From NCBI RefSeq assembly GCF_000003815.2, contig NC_049988.1, positions 14,743,412-14,807,411 of the forward strand: a stretch of DNA of 64,000 nucleotides. The letters are read 5' to 3'. The notes under the pieces are model-generated. The model worked only from the letters and a program-made list of their open reading frames with translations, was not told where the DNA came from and ran no database searches. Numbering within the stretch: the first letter of the stretch is position 1; each line of letters opens with the position of its first letter. The position numbers and the translations under genes are program-made. This document shows positions 58,550 to 64,000 of this stretch, piece by piece. The stretch comes from Branchiostoma floridae. Lineage: Eukaryota; Chordata; Leptocardii; Amphioxiformes; Branchiostomatidae.

Positions 58550-59513
58550 CCTGCTAACCTTGCCTTGTACATGTGTGGCGGTTATCGTACAGCCGGCCGG
58601 GCTTTTCAATGTCGTGTCCACACGCCATGGGACCGGTGTTTACTTTTTTTACGGACACGGATATAAAAAACTTGCTTCTATTTGTTTTGGTTGTCAAATA
58701 GACGTCAGAATGGTATTGATTACAATTATGTATTTGTAGCATTGCTATCTACCTGTGACGCCCCCTCCCTTCCTCACCAACGTTGAAAATATGTCATTTG
58801 CATTATAGTTAATGAATAAAGATTTCATTGCACATTTTCACACACTAGGCTAAGTACAGGTCATGACATAGCAACACATGGGAATAGATAAAAGAATCAA
58901 CTAGATTATATAAAATGAATTCACGTCGGCTGAACAGACAAATATATGCCCCTCCCCACCTTCTGTTCAATCTCTCTGACCCCATCTACCCTCTGGCCCT
59001 TCCCTCATATAGACGTAAAACAAAGTTCTCTTCGAAGTTTGCGAAGAATGTAAGAATTCGACTCCATTTCTTTTTAGCTATAGATGTAGTGGACAACAAG
59101 CTTTATGTATCCGTATCTGCAACTGTATCTGTATGGCCGGTATGTCCGCCCTTCGGCGTATGACACACCAGCTTCGCAGGCACGAAGCGCGGCAGCAGCT
59201 GGTTATATTACACCGAACGACCCGTCACACCTAGCTTTTGCACATCTGCAAATGCTCTTTAAGCTTATCCAACGAAGATGCCCCTACTGTGCTTATCAAT
59301 CCTAGGTTGGTTAGTATGCCAAACATATTCTACATATCAACGACGAATGAATCGATAATCATTTATTGTTGTGGTATCTACAAATGATTACTACAATATA
59401 TCTGTGCTCCAGTCAAAGTACACATACTAAACTCGCGAGAATTCTTCTTCTCTACGGTAGACACATTTCAGGAACGCCTGTGCCTATTCCGTGCATCTTG
59501 TGTTGGAGTTTCC
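58550..59513. other. Intergenic region between the two PLA2 genes
   Basis: It includes the 5' flank of copy 1, a short dispersed repeat near 58800-58875 resembling 61970-62045, and a dispersed repeat near 59165-59225. No gene was recognised; an ORF at 58915-59163 shows no family signal. Confidence 0.4.
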
Positions 59514-62189
59514 TCAGCAAGGCTGCCTCCCAGGATACGGGTACCTCTTGAAGCAGTAGGTCGCCTCGCGGTCACACTCGCACGCATCCCGGGCCACGGT
59601 CCCAAAGTCGTTGTCTGGTGAATTGAGAAAAAGGATTCCCGAAATAAGTTTAATATTGACATGAAAACGCTGTTTGTTGGTATCTTGGTATGATAATGGG
59701 TTGAAATATTGCTAAGAAACCAACATGTGTGGCGAGCGTGCGTGCTTCTCTGTGTGTGTGCGTGTGTATGCGTATGTGTGTGTGTGTGTACAATGTGTGT
59801 GTGTGTTTGTAATTGTGTGTGTGTGTTTGTATGTGTGTGTGTTTGTGTTTGTGTGCGTGCGTGCTCGTGTGTGTGTAGGCGTGTTTGTGTGTGTGTGTGT
59901 GAGTGCATGTGTGTTTGCCTGTGTGTGTTTTTGTGTGCATGTAGGTATGTGTTTGTGTGTACGTGAGATTGTGCATTTTCATGTACAGTCAAACCTGTCC
60001 TGAGCAACCACTCAAGGGACCGAGCAAAAATGGTTGCTGAGGACAGGTGGTTGCTCCCGACAAGTTGGTTGTTTGGCGAAAAAAATAATAAATTATACGG
60101 TTTGCATGATATAAACCTTTCAGTTAGTTCCAAGGAAACATATCTATAAGAGATGCACACAGTTTCTAATCTCCATGCTGTTGTGTAAACAAACTTCAAG
60201 AAACCATTGTTTAGCAATCAGAGCTGAGTTTGTCCTACAATCAAACATGGTTTGTTTTGTAGTTGTCTGTTTTCTTGAACAGCCCAAACAATTTCTCTAC
60301 CAGTATGTCAAAATTGTCACTTATATGGCATTTTGCACATTGTTAATTTTCTTGACTGATATTCACTTACATAAGGAAAAGAACTTAGAAGTCTCAAAGT
60401 CCAGGGTAACTGTGCCCACGTACTTCTGCATATAAAATGGCTGCTAGATGCTGTTAATCAATTTTGGTTGGTATGGCAGGTTGAATGCCCCTTTGGGACT
60501 GTAAAAAAGTGGTTGCCGGTTGGGGAAGACAGGTGGTTGCTTGGGAGGGGGTCTTAACTATGTAAAAATGGACGGAACTGTTTCAATGTGTCCTCTGACG
60601 GCAGGTGGTTGCCTGCGCCAGGTGGTTGCTCGGACAGGTTTCACTGTACTATATATTTACGTTTTTGTATCCATGCGTATGTATCTCTGCGTTAGCGTGA
60701 GTGTCTAACATTATACGTACTACACGTGACGTATCCTCCAGTCACTCCAGTCCATGAGTAAGTGACCACGTGCGCCAGACCCACTCCGTACACCGCCTCA
60801 TAGCAGGCGTCGTGTACTTTACAACACCTGCGGCAAAAAAGAAGAACTTCGTCGTTGAAGAGGTTCATCAGTCACGTATGCATAAGTTACAACAATTTTC
60901 TTCAATCAATGACTATTTTGTAAAGGTACAGTACATACCTCCCAAATTTTCGATGTCTACCAGGAAGCTTACCAGCTTCGTCATGGGGAATGACCTAGTC
61001 TCTGCTCTCGCGAGGGAACACGAGACTAGGTCAGGCTTGTGTGGACCATCTGGCCCCTTCCCCCGCCTCCTTGCGAGAAATATTTATTCTTTTTCTATAT
61101 AACTACACAAGACGTAAAGAGAACAGTCGTGGGCATTTGTGTATATTTATAGGTGCACATTTCTATTTTTTTTTTGTTTCCACAAACAGCCCGACCGGGG
61201 CCCGGCCGGTTTGAATATTTGCCGTTAGCTCAAACTAACAAGGCTGATACTCAGGCTATACATCATCTCCAAGCAAATCCTACAATGGCATACCAAATTG
61301 GCCAAGGAGTGTAGTCGGTCGAAAGGTGTCCATTTGTGAAACACACACCTAGGCCGGCTTCACTCCTCTGCCAGCTTTTGATACTATCTTAATATGCTAC
61401 CATAGGATCTGCTTGGAGATTAGCTATAGAGGGATATCCGTCAATGGACATGGAGATCGTCACATATACAAAGGTAACTTCATATGAAGTAAGTGTGAAC
61501 AAAATGCCATTCCCGTACCAGTCTATCGGGTCTATCGGTGTGCCAGAGCCGCCCAAGCCGCAGTAGCAGCCGTACTCCAGGTAGTCGAGCGCGCTCCGCC
61601 CGGTGACGTGAGAGATCATGGACCCGAACTGTATCACGTTCCGGGATGCCTTTTCAGCAAAACCCAGCCCAACTGTTTGAATATAGATTAGAAATTGTAA
61701 CAATACGTTTTTTAAATTTCATGATCTACTTGTTGTCATGTATTTGCTCGTCACAGTAAAGAAATTAACTTTCCTGGCTTGTTTTATTCCACAAAATACA
61801 CCGCTTGAGTCTACCCCCTCCCTTTTGATGTGTCTTTTAAATCATTATTAAATCATTTTGAAAATAAAGGGTCTTACAAATACCATTTTGATATAGTGAA
61901 AAGGGGTCCTTGTGATAAATCTAACGGACTAAAGGACTTTCCTCTGAACTATGGAGAATGGAAGCCTAATGAATGAATGAAGACCTTTATTGTACATTTT
62001 TGCCCAACCAAGCTAAGTTTAGGTCACAACAAGGCTTATACATATACATACGTATCCATGTAGAAGTATCACAGATCTAGTCTAACACATACGTTCGGCT
62101 TCTTCTTGCTTCTTAGTAATGGAGAAAACTTAGGACTCATTGAATTCTACCTTACCTAAGAGAAACGTTGCTGCCAGAATGACCTTCAT
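59514..62189 (-). CDS. Secreted phospholipase A2, group I-like, copy 2
   Basis: Tandem paralogue of the gene at 56394-58549. Minus-strand exons: 62156-62189 (MKVILAATFLL), 61519-61672, 60721-60827, 59514-59614, giving 131 residues. It keeps calcium loop [16 protein letters not shown], active-site CCKVHDACY and CECDREATYCF, and ends PYPGRQPC. Identical intron phases and positions show that the pair arose by gene duplication. Exons 2 and 3 are shorter than in copy 1 by 4 and 3 codons, and residues between active site and last exon differ most (VYGVGLAHVVTYSW against a longer, acidic stretch), so substrate preference may differ. Introns contain a mariner-like element (59986-60646) and GT-rich DNA. 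It is secreted, by signal peptide. Confidence 0.9.
59745..59965. repeat. Imperfect GT-rich repeat
   Basis: Interrupted GTGTGT tract over ~220 bp in the last intron of PLA2 copy 2. ORFs of Cys-Val or His-Thr runs here are artefacts. Confidence 0.9.
59986..60646. mobile_element. Mariner-like non-autonomous element, family of 41840-42730
   Basis: TA-CAGTCAAACCTGTCC at 59984 and ACAGGTTTCACTG-TA ending 60648 are inverted ends with TA duplication. Sub-terminal GGTTGCTC/GAGCAACCAC motifs replace the GGCCGCTA of the other copy. It is 661 bp without a transposase. Confidence 0.8.
61100..61225. repeat. Fragment of the CCGGCC-end foldback family
   Basis: ACACAAGACGTAAAGAGAAC ... CGTGGGCATT ... TTTCCACAAACAGCCC resembles the right part of 5796-5997. 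It lies in an intron of PLA2 copy 2. Confidence 0.5.
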
Positions 62190-62812
62190 GTTGCTAAATG
62201 CTCCAACCTTGCCTTATGTGTGTCACGGCTTTCCTACAATCGCTCGGGCTCTTTAATGTCGTGTTACACAGGATCACTTAATAATATACCATTGTTGACC
62301 AGTATAACGGACACAGGAAAGGGACATTCTTCCGTTGGTTTCTGTTATTACCGAGACGGAACAAAGGTATGGACTCTCCAAAGAGTTCTCAAGGACACAT
62401 GGAGTAGGGTTAGAGGTCACCGGAAGAGTTGTCTAGTATGCCAGTAGCATTTGAATTTAAAAATAAATCTACCAAAAACAGAAACGGTACCTGGAGCGGT
62501 AGAGGAACTATACGTACGAAGTTTAAGTAGACATTTCATCTGAAAGAGTTTAACTCGCGAGAATTGTCAGTATTTACTGATGACGTTTAACACCTTCAAC
62601 CAACCAACCACCCTAAATTTATCGTGGGTTGCTGATATATGTAGTGTCAAGGTCCGCTGTGTTGTATGTTTTATCCAATTCCCCACGTGTTGTATCATAT
62701 GTTAATAGCTAGGTTTAAAGGTTAATGACAATGCCAATATGCCGCGGTTAACACAGGGAAATACCAGGTGTTCTTTATCAGGTGTGACACGCAGTGCCAA
62801 TTGCAATAAGGC

Positions 62813-63155
62813 TTAAGTCCCATCCAAACCAGACCCCGGCCGGGATGTTTGCGGAAACGAAAATTAAAGTGTTTATCAAGGAATATGTACACAAATCATA
62901 CTCAAGAATATTTTTGTACGTTCTGTGTGTTTTGTTGCCTTTTATGTCATATTTTTCGTTTATGAAAGCTAGCCGACAGGGCTGCGGGTTGGGAATTTCC
63001 AAACCGGGGCCCGGCCGGGATGTTTGCGGAAACGAAAAACACAAGTGTTTGTCAAAGAATATACACAAATTATGCCCATGACCAATGTTGTTTACGTTCT
63101 GTGTGTTTTGTTGCCTTTTACAGGATTCCGTTTTCGTTTCCGAAAGCCTAAGCTG
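62813..63155 (+). repeat. ~190 bp tandem duplication, CCGGCC-end family
   Basis: Two units each hold GGCCGGGATGTTTGCGGAAA, CGAAAA, GTGTTT-TCAA, ACGTTCTGTGTGTTTTGTTG and CCTTTTA. Ends are related to the elements at 2595 and 5796. Confidence 0.7.
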
Positions 63156-63613
63156 GACCCACCGATCTGTCGCACCGAGAGACACAAAAACTCAGCCATT
63201 CCCTTTTTGACTGAACTGTTAAACAACTCAGAATGAACTCCAAGGCAGTCCGCTCCGTTTACCACTTTTATTATTTCTGAATGTCTATGCAAAGTACCTC
63301 TGTACTTGTCTTGACTCCCATGATATCTAGACTAATGACTAAAGCTCTTGGATATTTGGTAATAAACGTTTGTGAGCAAGATTCTCCCCGGAGGAGTATA
63401 TGTAAATGCCAACACAATTCATACTTACTTGACAAATTGTCTGCAACTGAAGATTCCAAAATAAAGGGGGAAAAAGACAGCAAAACACACAAAGCGTTAA
63501 AAGACTGTTTTTTTAGGAAATTAGTTGAGTGTGCACGTCCGATTGGCAAGAATTGCCAGAATTGAACAGGAATTTGCGCGTGCATAGTTGCATCAAAAAT
63601 CATAATAGAAATT

Positions 63614-63744
63614 GGCCAAATAAGACATCATTCATTCATTCAAAGGAATTAGATGGCCGAGGAGTCCAGTTTAGCGACCTAAGCCTAAGGACTGTGCTAC
63701 TCGGCCATCTACCTCCTCTGGCGGGTTTTATGTCTTATTTGGCC
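63614..63744. mobile_element. Nested inverted-repeat (foldback) element
   Basis: Outer stem GGCCAAATAAGACAT (63614-63628) and ATGTCTTATTTGGCC (63730-63744). Inner stem TAGATGGCCGAG (63650-63661) and CTCGGCCATCTA (63700-63711). Both are perfect. Confidence 0.8.
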
Positions 63745-64000
63745 CTTTTTTCCAGCGTTCTGTGGAGCCTGGTAGAGGCTACAAAACTCTGGCTTGACAC
63801 CGGGGTCGTAGGTCACTGCGAGCAATGGCACATATGGTCAATTGAAATGAGATGAAAGGACAAAATGAGATAATGAGTTTGAATTCCTCAGTTTTCGGCA
63901 TAAAACGTCCTTCATACTTTTTAGATAGAGCAACGATGGTTGAAAAGCTGATTTAAAAACTTGCGTGAGAACCAACCCACCCACCCTACAAAACAATGAA

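Larger units (their letters stand above)
62190..64000. other. Region upstream of PLA2 copy 2, no gene recognised
   Basis: About 1.8 kb containing the presumed promoter, the ~190 bp duplication, and the foldback element at 63614-63744. GCTCGGGCTCTTTAATGTCGTG near 62242 resembles GGGCTTTTCAATGTCGTG near 58599, so the PLA2 5' flank was co-duplicated. No coding exon was seen. Confidence 0.4.

Noticed and set aside
58915..59163. 82-codon plus ORF MNSRRLNRQIYAPP
   Set aside because: No family resemblance, no splice context, and it runs into a dispersed repeat.
59468..60217. 249-codon minus ORF rich in His-Thr
   Set aside because: The His-Thr run is the translated GT-rich repeat. It overlaps the last exon of PLA2 copy 2 in another frame and the start of a mariner-like element.

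Overview
The window is animal nuclear DNA. Every recognisable gene is split by GT-AG introns (one apparent exception), spacing is a few kb, and the intergenic space is full of short non-autonomous transposons and minisatellites. The gene set (DDX42, a SWEET1-type sugar transporter, TEX10, paired group-I-like secreted phospholipases A2, a CUB membrane protein, a single-exon leucine-rich-repeat receptor) and the compact introns suggest an invertebrate deuterostome. A lancelet (Branchiostoma-like) genome is my best inference, but it is not proven from the sequence alone.

Layout. 465-9549 (+): the 3' part of DDX42, from helicase motif IV to the stop, with three tandem copies of one low-complexity exon. 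11373-12706 (-): an intact two-exon C2-domain gene with a Rab11-FIP-like motif. 16141-21213 (-): a complete SWEET1/SLC50A1 gene with two alternative last exons. 21.2-33.6 kb: a gene-poor block with a 1.8 kb AT-rich minisatellite, scattered copies of two unidentified repeat sequences, and a roughly 160 bp tandem repeat just upstream of the next gene. 33642-44051 (+): complete 15-exon TEX10, in which one exon's 3' end and donor site have been amplified into a 13-copy 77 bp array. 45403-46716 (+): a second intact copy of the C2 gene, in opposite orientation to the first. 47468-49863 (+): a four-exon CUB/transmembrane/PPxY protein. 51506-53830 (+): an LRR receptor split by two reading-frame shifts. 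54.9-56.0 kb: GC hairpins and a roughly 29 bp minisatellite. 56394-58549 and 59514-62189 (-): two tandem four-exon secreted PLA2 genes. 62.8-63.8 kb: repeats.

How the parts relate. DDX42 (RNA helicase) and TEX10 (Rix1/rRNA-processing complex subunit) are housekeeping genes. SWEET1 moves sugars across membranes. The CUB and LRR proteins look like cell-surface receptors, and the PLA2s are secreted lipid hydrolases. There is no operon-like logic. The most distinctive structure is a pair of inverted 1.6 kb arms (11265-12900 and 45200-46804), each carrying an intact C2 gene and enclosing SWEET1 and TEX10. A second theme is duplication of exons or splice boundaries in three neighbouring genes (DDX42, SWEET1, TEX10). 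All exon coordinates were read by eye from splice consensus, phase continuity and remembered family patterns; no alignment was run.
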